Shown: positions 56,403-64,000 of the stretch, in pieces
How the letters are laid out: each line of letters starts with the position of its first letter
How positions within the stretch are numbered: the stretch's first letter is position 1
From: Leptospiraceae bacterium
GTDB taxonomy: Bacteria; Spirochaetota; Leptospiria; Turneriellales; Turneriellaceae
Direction of reading: 5' to 3'
Length of the DNA: 64,000 bases
Assembly: GCA_025055765.1 (NCBI GenBank)
Contig: JANWWS010000018.1
Span: 1-64,000, forward strand
Made by a program: the position numbers and the translations under genes
Notes under the pieces: generated by a model
What the model was told of the DNA's origin: nothing
The model's database searches: none
What the model saw: only the letters and a program-made list of their open reading frames with translations

Positions 56403-57240
56403 GTATGCGCTCCTTCACAAGAGCATCAATAGAAAGCAGTTTTTCTATTATCCCTTCTAACCAAGAAAGATAGATTTGGTTTGTGGCATCACTCTTGGCT
56501 TCTGGCGGATTTGGGTGTACCTCAAAAAATAAACCATCCACCCCAGCTGCACATGCCGCTCGGGCGAGGGGAAAGGCCATCTCTCTTTGCCCACCCGATA
56601 CTTCACCTCCACCCGGTAGTTGGGTCGAATGGGTGGCATCAAAGACCATGTGTACCTTATGCCGGCGTAATAGCTCAAAATTCCTCATGTCGACAATGAG
56701 GTTATTGTAGCCAAAACTATAGCCACGCTCACAAAGAAAAACTTTGTCCGTGCCGACTTGGTAAAACTTATCTAAGATTTGCAAGGCGTCAAGTGGGGCT
56801 ATAAATTGGCCCTTCTTTACATTTGTCCAGCGCCCACTTCTTGCAGCCTCAATGAGCAAATCTGTCTGGCGGCAAAGAAAGGCAGGGATTTGCAAGACAT
56901 CAACCACCTCGGCAGCTTTTTCTACTTCATGAGGCCAATGAACATCCGTTAAAAGAGGTAAGCCGTATTTTTTTTTGACTTGGGCTAGAAGCTTGAGACC
57001 TTCCTCTAAACCAGGTCCACGGTAAGAGCGGATACTGCTACGATTAGCCTTATCATAAGAAGATTTAAAAACAATAAGTAGACCCCATTTTTGAGAGAGC
57101 TCTTTTAGTTTCTGGGCTACGACATCGAGCAACTCTTCATTTTCAATAACACAAGGCCCTGCAATAAGGAAGAAGGGGTTTTTCCCTCCAATTTTGGTGC
57201 CTAGAAATTCTCTCTCTGGGGTCAAAGTAAGGCCACTCAT
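56389..57240 (-). CDS. kdsA: 3-deoxy-8-phosphooctulonate (Kdo-8-P) synthase
   Basis: 283 residues; condenses PEP with arabinose 5-phosphate for lipopolysaccharide Kdo. FLIAGPCVIENEE, FKSSYDKANRSSIRSYRGPGLEEGL (in pieces), TDVHWPHEVEKAAEVVDVLQIPAFLCRQTDLL and MVFDATHSTQLPGG fit the family. Its start overlaps the upstream lipoprotein gene by 4 bases. Confidence 0.96.
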   Translation of the reverse strand: MSGLTLTPEREFLGTKIGGKNPFFLIAGPCVIENEELLDVVAQKLKELSQKWGLLIVFKSSYDKANRSSIRSYRGPGLEEGLKLLAQVKKKYGLPLLTDVHWPHEVEKAAEVVDVLQIPAFLCRQTDLLIEAARSGRWTNVKKGQFIAPLDALQILDKFYQVGTDKVFLCERGYSFGYNNLIVDMRNFELLRRHKVHMVFDATHSTQLPGGGEVSGGQREMAFPLARAACAAGVDGLFFEVHPNPPEAKSDATNQIYLSWLEGIIEKLLSIDALVKERIHANS

Positions 57241-57605
57241 TCAAGTTCCTTTTTCAGGCCAGGGGCGGAAAAGCGCACAATAAGCATGCACCCGCCTTGC
57301 TCTGTGTACAATTTATAGAGGATTTCCATATTTGGCATGATCTTTTTTGCCTTAGGGTAATCCTCGTAGAGCTTTTGTTGTGCTTTTTTTTCGGCCTCTT
57401 GGCACAGTCTCTCTCGCTTATAAACCAGAGGCTCAAGCTTACCATCGTTTTCCACGACAACTCTTAGCTGCAAGCTATCTTCATTTAAAAAGTGGTTTTC
57501 AAAAAGATCCTTTTCTCGCACCACCAATATGTCATGCCCCCTCCTTGAACATTGCCAAGAGAGTAAGCTAACCCAGGCCAGAGCCCCCAAAATTTTAAGC
57601 GGCAA
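57237..57605 (-). CDS. Small lipoprotein, unknown
   Basis: 122 residues; the leader ends SLLSWQC (Cys19). The mature part has few hydrophobics and ends GGCMLIVRFSAPGLKKELE. It is similar in its second half to the lipoprotein at 55965-56402. Overlaps the ABC ATPase gene by 11 bases and kdsA by 4, so it belongs to the same operon. Confidence 0.65.
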   Translation of the reverse strand: MPLKILGALAWVSLLSWQCSRRGHDILVVREKDLFENHFLNEDSLQLRVVVENDGKLEPLVYKRERLCQEAEKKAQQKLYEDYPKAKKIMPNMEILYKLYTEQGGCMLIVRFSAPGLKKELE

Positions 57606-58503
57606 TTTTCAGAAAAATTTCCTCAAGTTCGAGCTCTAATTTGCGCATTTCCACAGCGATGATTTTTTTCTCCCACAAAAGCTCCCCCAGTTTTGTTAAA
57701 TCAAGTTTTCCTTTTTCAAAAACGAGGAGATAAGTGTGTTGGTCTTCCCTTTCGCATTGCACGAATCCGGGATATTGGCGCAAAAGGGTTTCCAGGTCAT
57801 AGTTATGCGCAAGCCGTAGTCTTAATTTCTCAAGATCCTCGTAGCGCCCAAGACTTTGCCGATCCTCTTCCGCCACAAGATGCCCCTGCCGCAAAAACAA
57901 AAAGCGATCGGCGATCTGAGAGACTTCCCGCAAGATGTGAGAGGATAGTAAAATAGTGTGTTCTTTTTTTAATTCTAAGATGAGTTGGCGCATTTGTGCT
58001 ATTTGCTGTGGGTCCAGGTCTGAGACGGGTTCATCTAAGATAAGAAGGGGAGGTTGGTGTACAATGGCCTGTGCTAGAGCCAGACGTTTGCGCAGGCCAG
58101 CAGAGAGTGTGCGGATCTTGTCTTTTTCTCTGCCCTCAAGATGAGTACGCATAAGAGCGTAACGAACACGGTCTTCTTCCTCCGCCGTTTTGCCCAAGCG
58201 CATTCGATAGACATAGCGCAAAAAACTCTCCACTGTCATTTCCCGGTAAAGACGTGGATTTTCGGGTAGGTAGCCTATCCTTTGCCTTGCCTTTTGCAAA
58301 TCCGCAAAGAGATCCTCACCCATGATTCTCACGGTACCAGAAGAGGGGAAAAGGTAACCAGTTAGGATCCGGAGGGTTGTCGTCTTGCCAGCTCCGTTTA
58401 GTCCTAAAAGAGCCACCACCTCATGGGGCCTTAAGGTAAAACTCAGGTTTTCAATAGCAGCTTTTTTCCCATAGAAGCGGGTAAGTTTCTCTACCTCAAG
58501 CAT
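57595..58503 (-). CDS. ABC transporter ATPase (GldA/NatA-like)
   Basis: 302 residues with Walker A GLNGAGKTT, Q-loop IGYLPENPRLYREMTV, signature LSAGLRKRLALAQAI (S-A-G in place of S-G-G), Walker B LLILDEPVSDLDP and H-loop LLSSHILREVSQIA. The C-terminal extension of about 80 residues is usual for exporters with separate permeases; no permease gene adjoins it. First gene of the leftward operon. Confidence 0.88.
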   Translation of the reverse strand: MLEVEKLTRFYGKKAAIENLSFTLRPHEVVALLGLNGAGKTTTLRILTGYLFPSSGTVRIMGEDLFADLQKARQRIGYLPENPRLYREMTVESFLRYVYRMRLGKTAEEEDRVRYALMRTHLEGREKDKIRTLSAGLRKRLALAQAIVHQPPLLILDEPVSDLDPQQIAQMRQLILELKKEHTILLSSHILREVSQIADRFLFLRQGHLVAEEDRQSLGRYEDLEKLRLRLAHNYDLETLLRQYPGFVQCEREDQHTYLLVFEKGKLDLTKLGELLWEKKIIAVEMRKLELELEEIFLKIAA

Positions 58504-58539
58504 AACCGATTTTTTTCCTCGTAAACGAATGTCAAGTTC

Positions 58540-58767
58540 TTAATACCGTCTAATATGCCAGAAGTCTTCTTCGGAGAAGGAAAAGCCACAGTGTTTGCAA
58601 GTCATTACAGTACAGCCATTGCCACATTTGGGGCAAAATTTCTTAGAGAAAAATCCTCTTTGTCGCTCATTAGGCTCCATTTTCCATTTCATGAGTTTGC
58701 CGTATTCACAACCGCAGTCAAACTTTTTCTCTTTGCCGCAATACGGACAAAATTTCAGTCCGCGCAT
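58540..58767 (-). CDS. Small double zinc-ribbon protein
   Basis: 75 residues with CPYCG (7-11), CGC (18-20), CPKCG (45-49) and CKHCG (57-61), enough for two zinc ribbons. No other domain. Possibly an RNA/protein-binding or regulatory factor; not recognised further. Sits between the ABC operon and rpsT. Confidence 0.65.
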   Translation of the reverse strand: MRGLKFCPYCGKEKKFDCGCEYGKLMKWKMEPNERQRGFFSKKFCPKCGNGCTVMTCKHCGFSFSEEDFWHIRRY

Positions 58768-58914
58768 AAGCTAGCCACCGTGTTGAGCGCTCTGTGTCAA
58801 GGTTTTTAAGAAAACACAAGACCAATCTATCTCCCCCAATATGGGGAAGCTGGCTTTTTGCATTAGGGTTGACAGGGCATCTGCTATCTACGCATTGTCT
58901 GTAGGGGGGTAAAA

Positions 58915-59196
58915 TTGGCCCATACACTTTCCGCAAAAAAACGTATCCGGCAAAACATAAAAAGACGGCTGCGTAACCAGGCCAAAAGGTCGAGGGTACG
59001 CACACTGGAAAAGAAAATTAGAAAACTTTTAGTGGAAAACAAAATAGACGAGGCAAAAGCAGTCTATCGGGAGTTTATGAGTGCGGTTGACAAGGCAGCC
59101 AAAACACGGGTTTTTCATAAAAACAAGGCTGCCCGTAAAAAATCAAGGCTTGCTCTTTTAATCAAGAAAAGTGAGAAAAACCCACCGGGTGATTAG
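58915..59196 (+). CDS. rpsT: Ribosomal protein S20
   Basis: 93 residues, Lys/Arg-rich helical protein of the 30S subunit; AHTLSAKKRIRQN and KTRVFHKNKAARKKSRLA are typical. The start codon is TTG, with AGGGGGG 5 bases before it; TTG often limits S20 expression through autoregulation in other bacteria. A TTGACA at 58869 is a possible -35. The last two codons and TAG lie inside the tRNA-Val gene. Confidence 0.96.
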   Translation: MAHTLSAKKRIRQNIKRRLRNQAKRSRVRTLEKKIRKLLVENKIDEAKAVYREFMSAVDKAAKTRVFHKNKAARKKSRLALLIKKSEKNPPGD

Positions 59197-59260
59197 CTCA
59201 GCTGGTTAGAGCACCTGCCTTACAAGCAGGGGGTCTGAGGTTCGAATCCTCAATCACCCA
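59187..59260 (+). tRNA. tRNA-Val (anticodon TAC)
   Basis: A 74-base cloverleaf: GGGTGAT acceptor pairs with ATCACCC (59253-59259), discriminator A, anticodon loop CTTACAA, T arm GGTTCGAATCC. CCA is not encoded. It shares its first ten bases with the end of rpsT. Confidence 0.97.
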
Positions 59261-59261
59261 A

Positions 59262-59292
59262 GTTTCCACAATTTTCCACAGGCTTTTCCACA
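59262..59292. other. Three DnaA-box-like 9-mers
   Basis: GTTTCCACA (59262-59270), TTTTCCACA (59272-59280) and TTTTCCACA (59284-59292) lie in the same orientation, one mismatch or two from TTATCCACA. They fill most of the 54-base gap between tRNA-Val and the mrp stop. Confidence 0.5.
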
Positions 59293-59314
59293 AGAAAAGC
59301 GAGAAAAATTAGCA

Positions 59315-60376
59315 TTATGTCCCATCTTGCTTCAACACCGATACGAGTTTTTGCGCTATTTGTTCATAGGCAGAAAAAACCGCACCTTTTTTTTCTTTAA
59401 GTACAATAGGAATACCTTTTTCGCCTGATTCCATTACCTCTATGGTGAGGGGGATCTGCCCGAGAAGAGGCACTCCCGCTTTCTTAGCTAGCTTCGCCCC
59501 TCCTCCCTCACCAAAGATATGTGTGGATTTCCTACAGTGGGGGCATAAAAACTCACTCATATTTTCAATAACACCCAACACAGGTATGTTTACCTCAGAA
59601 AACATAGTGAGGGCGCGTCCGGCATCGAGAAGAGAGACCGACTGGGGAGTGGTTACCAAGATCGCCCCATCTGAGTGGACCTGCTGGGCCAGCGAAAGTT
59701 GAGCATCTCCTGTACCAGGGGGAAGGTCAACAATAAGAAAGTCTAAGGGCTGCCAAGCTACATCATAAAGAAATTGCTGGATAGCCCTAGCTAGCATAGG
59801 ACCCCGCCAAATCACGGCTTGTTCTGGTTCCAAAAGAAAAGAAAAACTCATGATTTTAAGACCGTGCTTGCTTAGAGGGATGATCATATTTTCTTGTACG
59901 GGAACGTTTTGCTTCCCTTCAAGGCCTAACATTTTACCCACAGAGGGACCGTAAATGTCGGCATCGAGAATTCCTGTCTTTTTCCCCATGAGGGAGAGCA
60001 TAGAGGCGAGATTAACCGCAACTGTTGATTTTCCTACTCCCCCTTTGCCTGAACCAATAGCTACTATGTATTGAACCCCACGTATCTTTTGTTCTAGTGG
60101 GGTAGGGCCCTGGGTTTTGGGTTGTCTTTCGTTAGTTACAAATTTCAGATGTACGCCCGATGCTTTAAAATTGGCCCGGCTTAAAGCCAAACGGATTTGA
60201 GAATCAAGGGTTAGCTGCAACCGCCTGTCACGAGGCAAGGCTAGGGTAAGCTCATAACTGCCATCTTCACGGCAGGCAGTGCTCACCAAGGTTCCATCAC
60301 TTACAATATCTTTCTTCGTAAGTGGGTTTTCTACGCTACGCAAAATTTTTTCTAACTCCTCTTGGCTTGGGCTCAT
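59315..60376 (-). CDS. Mrp/ApbC-type iron-sulfur carrier ATPase
   Basis: 353 residues. An N-terminal DUF59/MIP18 domain (1-90) precedes the deviant Walker A GSGKGGVGKST, then DADIYGPSVGKMLG, VDLPPGTGDAQLSL and the cluster-binding CPHC motif. It loads Fe-S clusters onto apoproteins. Confidence 0.95.
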   Translation of the reverse strand: MSPSQEELEKILRSVENPLTKKDIVSDGTLVSTACREDGSYELTLALPRDRRLQLTLDSQIRLALSRANFKASGVHLKFVTNERQPKTQGPTPLEQKIRGVQYIVAIGSGKGGVGKSTVAVNLASMLSLMGKKTGILDADIYGPSVGKMLGLEGKQNVPVQENMIIPLSKHGLKIMSFSFLLEPEQAVIWRGPMLARAIQQFLYDVAWQPLDFLIVDLPPGTGDAQLSLAQQVHSDGAILVTTPQSVSLLDAGRALTMFSEVNIPVLGVIENMSEFLCPHCRKSTHIFGEGGGAKLAKKAGVPLLGQIPLTIEVMESGEKGIPIVLKEKKGAVFSAYEQIAQKLVSVLKQDGT

Positions 60377-60385
60377 GAAAGCTCC

Positions 60386-60850
60386 TTAGAGAGGTTCTAA
60401 TTTAGAGAGAAAAATCCGTAAAAAGCATTTCCCTATTACCAAAAGCCAAAGCGGCACATAGAAAAAATATAGCCAATTTTTTTCATCTGAGGTTACGGCA
60501 TAGCGTATCATTAGATAAAATACCAAGACGAGTATAAGAAGACTTACCAGGTAATGCGCCTTATTAATTTTCTCTTTTATGCTGGCGGGCAAGAGATAGT
60601 TTAATATCTCCATGCGAAAGACCTCGCCTCGGCTAAACCCTAAGGAAGCACCCAAAAGTCCCAAACCGAAAACCAAATGGGGAGCGTTTTGGGCAACCCA
60701 TTCATTTATCTCAAATGCCCAACTTTCGTGAAAGAAATTACGCAAAATAAGAGCTAAGACTTCCATGATTAATAAAAAAAAGAAGAGAGCAAAAAGCAGA
60801 AGGCGCTCGCCCACTACTAGATAGTCTTCCACTTTTGCCAATTTACCCAT
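60386..60850 (-). CDS. Membrane protein resembling TRAP transporter small subunit (DctQ)
   Basis: 154 residues with four hydrophobic helices (about 16-38, 58-72, 100-116, 127-147). The GLLGASLGFSRGEVFRMEILNYLLP stretch resembles the DctQ pattern of a helix followed by a charged H/R-x-x-I/L segment. No DctM or DctP is adjacent. It is 9 bases ahead of mrp. Confidence 0.5.
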   Translation of the reverse strand: MGKLAKVEDYLVVGERLLLFALFFFLLIMEVLALILRNFFHESWAFEINEWVAQNAPHLVFGLGLLGASLGFSRGEVFRMEILNYLLPASIKEKINKAHYLVSLLILVLVFYLMIRYAVTSDEKNWLYFFYVPLWLLVIGKCFLRIFLSKLEPL

Positions 60851-60959
60851 ATGTTGTTCCCTATAATCTTACCAAATATTCGCTATTGCTCTATAATACA
60901 CCCCTCGTACTTTTTTGTAAAAGCACTGTCTCTTGGGTGAAGTACTCTCTCGTAAAATC

Positions 60960-61787
60960 CTAGACTTCACCTGTTAGGCGCTTGTCATGCTCTATGCGGG
61001 CATAGGCAGAGTGGTTATGGATGGATTCAAAGTTTTCAGCTTCTACCGTATAGGCTAGGACCCTCTCATCTTCATTGAGACGCTTGGCAGCATCGCGCAC
61101 AATGTCTTCCACAAATTTAGGATTTTCGTAGGCCTTTTCGGTAACATACTTTTCATCAGGTCTTTTTAAAAGACCGTAAAGCTCACAGGAACCGGAGCTT
61201 TCCGCTATGTCAATGAGATCTTCAATATAAAGAATGTCGCCCGAGGAAGCCACGGTAGCTGTTATAGTGATATGAGAGCGCTGGTTGTGGGCTCCATATT
61301 TCGATATCTCTTTGGAACAGGGGCATAAACTTGTTACGGGCACCACCACTTTAATAGCAAGTTCACTAGTACGGTGCTCCATGTGGCCAATAAACTGAAC
61401 CTCATAATCCATTAGGCTTTTTACCTTTGTTACCGGAGCTTCTTTGCTTACAAAGTAAGGAAATTTCATTTCAATAGTTCCTGCATGCGAGCCAAGTCGA
61501 CGCAGCATCAGAGGCAGCATATCTTGAAATGATTTTACGGTAATTTCTTTTTCTTTTGACTCTAAGATCTCAACAAAGCGGGACATGTGGGTTCCCTTAA
61601 AGTTATGTGGCAAAAAAACATACATATTGAATTCAGCGACGGTATGTTGTTCCTCTCCACTGCGATCTCGAATACGCAGGGGATGGCGGATACCTTTAAT
61701 CCCAACCTTATTAATGTTTAGTTTGCGGTGATCGCGAGATTGTTGCACATCGGCAAGCTTCGGTTCATGGAAAATAGCGGTGTTCAT
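60960..61787 (-). CDS. folE2: GTP cyclohydrolase FolE2
   Basis: 275 residues; metal-flexible GTP cyclohydrolase IB, first step to folate and related pterins or deazaguanines. The zinc/catalytic cysteine segment is [20 protein letters not shown], with the [16 protein letters not shown] active-site stretch. The N-terminus [20 protein letters not shown] is typical. Confidence 0.95.
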   Translation of the reverse strand: MNTAIFHEPKLADVQQSRDHRKLNINKVGIKGIRHPLRIRDRSGEEQHTVAEFNMYVFLPHNFKGTHMSRFVEILESKEKEITVKSFQDMLPLMLRRLGSHAGTIEMKFPYFVSKEAPVTKVKSLMDYEVQFIGHMEHRTSELAIKVVVPVTSLCPCSKEISKYGAHNQRSHITITATVASSGDILYIEDLIDIAESSGSCELYGLLKRPDEKYVTEKAYENPKFVEDIVRDAAKRLNEDERVLAYTVEAENFESIHNHSAYARIEHDKRLTGEV

Positions 61788-61886
61788 GAATTTTTCCTAA
61801 ATACTGTCATCATTATAGTAAAAAGGGGGCTTAAAGGCAAAAGTTTTTTCTTGCTATCGAATACAGGAAATCCAGCTAGTCTTGCC

Positions 61887-63038
61887 ATGCCCAAAGTTGT
61901 GCTTATTTTAGGCCTCGTATCTTTATTTACCGACATGGCCACAGAGATGGTCTATCCTATCTTACCTTTATACGTCACCACCTTGGGTTATGGTGGGCTT
62001 TCCCTCGGGCTTTTAGAAGGATCAAGCGAAGCCCTCTTGTCTCTTGTGCGCTTTTATTCAGGAGCTTTCTCAGACCGAAAGGGTCGCCGAGTAGTATTTG
62101 TGAGACTTGGTTATTTTATAAGCGCCGTGACAAAGATTTTTTACCTTGGCGCAAGCCTTTTTTGGGTATTTGTAGCTCGTCTGGGCGATCGCTTTGGCAA
62201 AGGGATACGCACAGCCCCTCGCGATGCTCTTTTAGCAGAGAGCCGAAATAGCCGAGATTTGGGAAAAATCTTTGGTTTCCATAGAGCCATGGATACCTTG
62301 GGAGCCGTACTTGGCCCACTCCTTTCTATAATCTACCTAAGTTTTGAGGGTTTTCAACTAAGCTATATCTTTCTTTTGGCTCTAATACCAGGCCTTATTG
62401 CGGTGGCCTTAACCTTTGCTCTACCCAAAGAAAAAGAAAAAAAGAAGCAAGATAGGAGAATAACTCTACTTGCCTTTGCCCAAAAAGCAAGAGCGGACTA
62501 TTGGCTTTTAAGTGCCAATCTATGGTTTTTGGCCATGATTCACCTAAGTCCTGCATTTCCTCTCCTTTGGTTTAACGTTCAAGGTTTACACGACCAAGAA
62601 ACCGTAATCTTTTATCTCATTTATAACTTATCTTACAGTCTCTTGGCTTTTCCCATGGGTTGGCTAAGTGACCTCTATGGAAAAAGACGGGTTCTTCTCT
62701 CGGGTATATTCTTTTTCTTTGTGGCCTATGTTATCTGGTATAAGTTCCATTCTTACATGGCCTACCTAGTCGGATGGCTTCTCTATGGCCTTTTTTCCGC
62801 TATGACGGAGGCAATAAAAAAGGCATGGCTCTCTTCTTTCATTCCTCAAGAGGAAAAGGCAACTGGATTTGGGTTATTCTCCATGGGGGAAGCGCTCTTT
62901 TTACTTTTAGGCCAGGGCACTGTTGGCTTTTTGTGGGACTATCTTGGCGCACAAAAGGCCTTGCTTTGGCCACTTGTAGGTTCGGTTATGGCCTTTTGCT
63001 CCATTTGGTTTTTTACACGAAAATTAGCCCATAATTAA
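61887..63038 (+). CDS. Major facilitator superfamily transporter
   Basis: 383 residues, about 11-12 membrane helices. The ATG at 61887 starts just before TM1 (LGLVSLFTDMATEMVYPILPLYV); the frame is open upstream but would overlap folE2. GAFSDRKGRRVVFVRLGY (loop 2-3) and DRFGKGIRTAPRDALLAES are hallmarks of a common MFS subgroup. Substrate unknown. Confidence 0.87.
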   Translation: MPKVVLILGLVSLFTDMATEMVYPILPLYVTTLGYGGLSLGLLEGSSEALLSLVRFYSGAFSDRKGRRVVFVRLGYFISAVTKIFYLGASLFWVFVARLGDRFGKGIRTAPRDALLAESRNSRDLGKIFGFHRAMDTLGAVLGPLLSIIYLSFEGFQLSYIFLLALIPGLIAVALTFALPKEKEKKKQDRRITLLAFAQKARADYWLLSANLWFLAMIHLSPAFPLLWFNVQGLHDQETVIFYLIYNLSYSLLAFPMGWLSDLYGKRRVLLSGIFFFFVAYVIWYKFHSYMAYLVGWLLYGLFSAMTEAIKKAWLSSFIPQEEKATGFGLFSMGEALFLLLGQGTVGFLWDYLGAQKALLWPLVGSVMAFCSIWFFTRKLAHN

Positions 63039-63073
63039 ACTTGCACGTCTTGTATGGTATTGTATTATGTCGC

Positions 63074-63676
63074 ATGCAGGGACGACTTGTTCTGCTGGTG
63101 TTATCGATGACTTGGGGTAGCACTCATGCCATACGCTATCCCGTAACCCCCTCGGAGCCAAGTATACCGCAAGAGGAGTCCAAAAAGAGAAAAGAGGGCC
63201 AAGTGAGCTTACTCAAAGTTAAGGTCAAACTAGGCAGTGGGGATGAGCTTTTTGGGGAAATATCACTTCCCAGTAGCATAACTTTTTCTCACTATAAAAA
63301 CGGACTCTTGTTTCGTAAGACACTACGTCCTGAAGAAATAAAAAAGATTCGCATTTTGAGCTACCGGGAAAGTAGGGCAAGTGCCTCTCTATTTGAATAT
63401 GAACCAGAGCGCACTCAAATTCTAACAAAAGACCTGCAAGAGTTTTATATCTCGGGCATTTTTACTTTTCTGCGCAAAATTGAAATTGAAACAGTAGATG
63501 GCAAAACAACGCTTTTTACGATATTTGCGGACAGCTGGGACGAAAAATCAGGTTGGCGAGAGGTGGCTTCACGGGATCGCCATTATCACCAAAAACATCC
63601 CCATCCCAAGGCAGTTTATGAAATAGAAATTGAGGGAGAGGTGGCCCGCGCGGAAGAAAAAGCTGGCTCTCCTTGA
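63074..63676 (+). CDS. Exported hypothetical protein
   Basis: 200 residues from the ATG at 63074 with a signal peptide (1-20). The mature part has a lysine-rich stretch followed by a beta-rich region (KVKVKLGSGDELFGEI, LRPEEIKKIRIL, KIEIETVDGKTTLFTIFADSW). I do not recognise the family. Its 3' end overlaps mtnA by 61 bases on the other strand. Confidence 0.6.
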   Translation: MQGRLVLLVLSMTWGSTHAIRYPVTPSEPSIPQEESKKRKEGQVSLLKVKVKLGSGDELFGEISLPSSITFSHYKNGLLFRKTLRPEEIKKIRILSYRESRASASLFEYEPERTQILTKDLQEFYISGIFTFLRKIEIETVDGKTTLFTIFADSWDEKSGWREVASRDRHYHQKHPHPKAVYEIEIEGEVARAEEKAGSP

Positions 63677-64000
63677 AAGAGGCCTTTTTCTGTGATAATG
63701 GCCGTGATATTCTCGCGGGGCGTAATATCAAAACTGTAGTTTTTGACTTTTACAGGGGGGGAAACCTTCAACCCATGGAAGGAGAGTACCTCATGGGCAT
63801 CTCTTTCCTCAATGGGTATTTCATGGCCAAAGGTAAGCCTACCATCATAGGTGGATTCTGGAGCCAACACAAGAAATGGTATTTGATGGTGTTTGGCCAG
63901 TACCGAAAGGGAGTATGTACCTATTTTGTTAGCGACATCCCCTCGGCGGGTAATTCGGTCGGCTCCCACAACGACGACATCCACCTCTGCCTTTTGCATG
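63616..64000 (-). CDS. mtnA: Methylthioribose-1-phosphate isomerase, C-terminal part (5' end outside)
   Basis: The frame is open to the window edge; the visible 128 codons are the C-terminal third. VVVVGADRITRRGDVANKIGTYSLSVLAKHH (split across the eIF2B-like core), then FLVLAPESTYD and NITAIITEKGL, are MtnA features. It acts in methionine salvage. The last dozen residues (SSARATSPSISIS) look like a tail created by overlap with the antisense gene. Confidence 0.88.
   Translation of the reverse strand, partial: MQKAEVDVVVVGADRITRRGDVANKIGTYSLSVLAKHHQIPFLVLAPESTYDGRLTFGHEIPIEERDAHEVLSFHGLKVSPPVKVKNYSFDITPRENITAIITEKGLFQGEPAFSSARATSPSISIS

Noticed and set aside
59261-59314. Replication origin
   Set aside because: Only three boxes, no AT-rich unwinding element, and no dnaA, dnaN or gyrB nearby.
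61728-61886. 53-residue N-terminal extension of the MFS transporter
   Set aside because: It would overlap folE2 on the other strand; TM1 begins right after the ATG at 61887.

Overview
The window reads as ordinary chromosome of a double-membrane spirochaete, most likely a relative of the Leptospira/Leptonema group. The pointers are a FlaA-type flagellar outer-layer protein (33736-34377), a DUF115/Maf-type motility-associated protein (52766-54469), Kdo synthesis (kdsA), Lol lipoprotein sorting, several proteins with loose spirochaete-type lipoboxes, SpoIIE-type phosphatases joined to 7TMR-DISM or HAMP sensors, and an SMC of only 918 residues. This placement rests on gene families, not on a database search. 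Coding density is very high: many genes overlap by 1-35 bases, and five convergent pairs share a 4-base two-way stop.

Region 1-16392 is the most unusual part. Two operons diverge from about 5.7 kb. Each begins with a SpoIIE-type phosphatase carrying TPRs, and each ends with a large exported protein combining a phospholipase-D-like region with lamin-tail domains (LTD). The leftward operon has just these two genes, and its lipoprotein runs off the left edge. The rightward operon inserts between them a TPR-fused ABC-type binding protein, a TonB-dependent receptor with an extra N-terminal domain, and a lipoprotein holding only the C-terminal half of a 5'-nucleotidase. I read this as a signalling-controlled surface system, perhaps for nucleic acid or nucleotide scavenging; the function is inference.

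16.4-25.4 kb is central metabolism and stress response: tpiA, a CsoR/CstR-family regulator, an arsR-etfB-etfA-thiolase run, a 1-Cys peroxiredoxin, an MlaE-like permease, a 2-oxoacid dehydrogenase E2, a glutamine amidotransferase and an HATPase protein. 25.5-46 kb holds a UbiB/ABC1 kinase, a 695-base gap rich in inverted repeats, gatC, a methyltransferase, an SSS symporter, an OlsF-like double acyltransferase, aroC, the FlaA-like gene, leuB, a barrel protein, pyk, an M20 peptidase, lolC/E-lolD, rlmN, an acyl-CoA dehydrogenase, a glycosyltransferase and tRNA-Asn.

46-64 kb has gyrA with a small membrane gene, a nucleophile-less esterase-like protein, smc, the Maf-type gene, and a tightly overlapping leftward operon (ABC ATPase, lipoprotein, kdsA, lipoprotein, tsaD, Irr-like Fur regulator). 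Then come a zinc-ribbon protein, rpsT whose stop codon lies inside tRNA-Val, three DnaA-box-like sites, mrp, a DctQ-like membrane protein, folE2, an MFS transporter, a hypothetical protein, and mtnA running off the right edge. No rRNA, insertion sequence, prophage or CRISPR array was seen.
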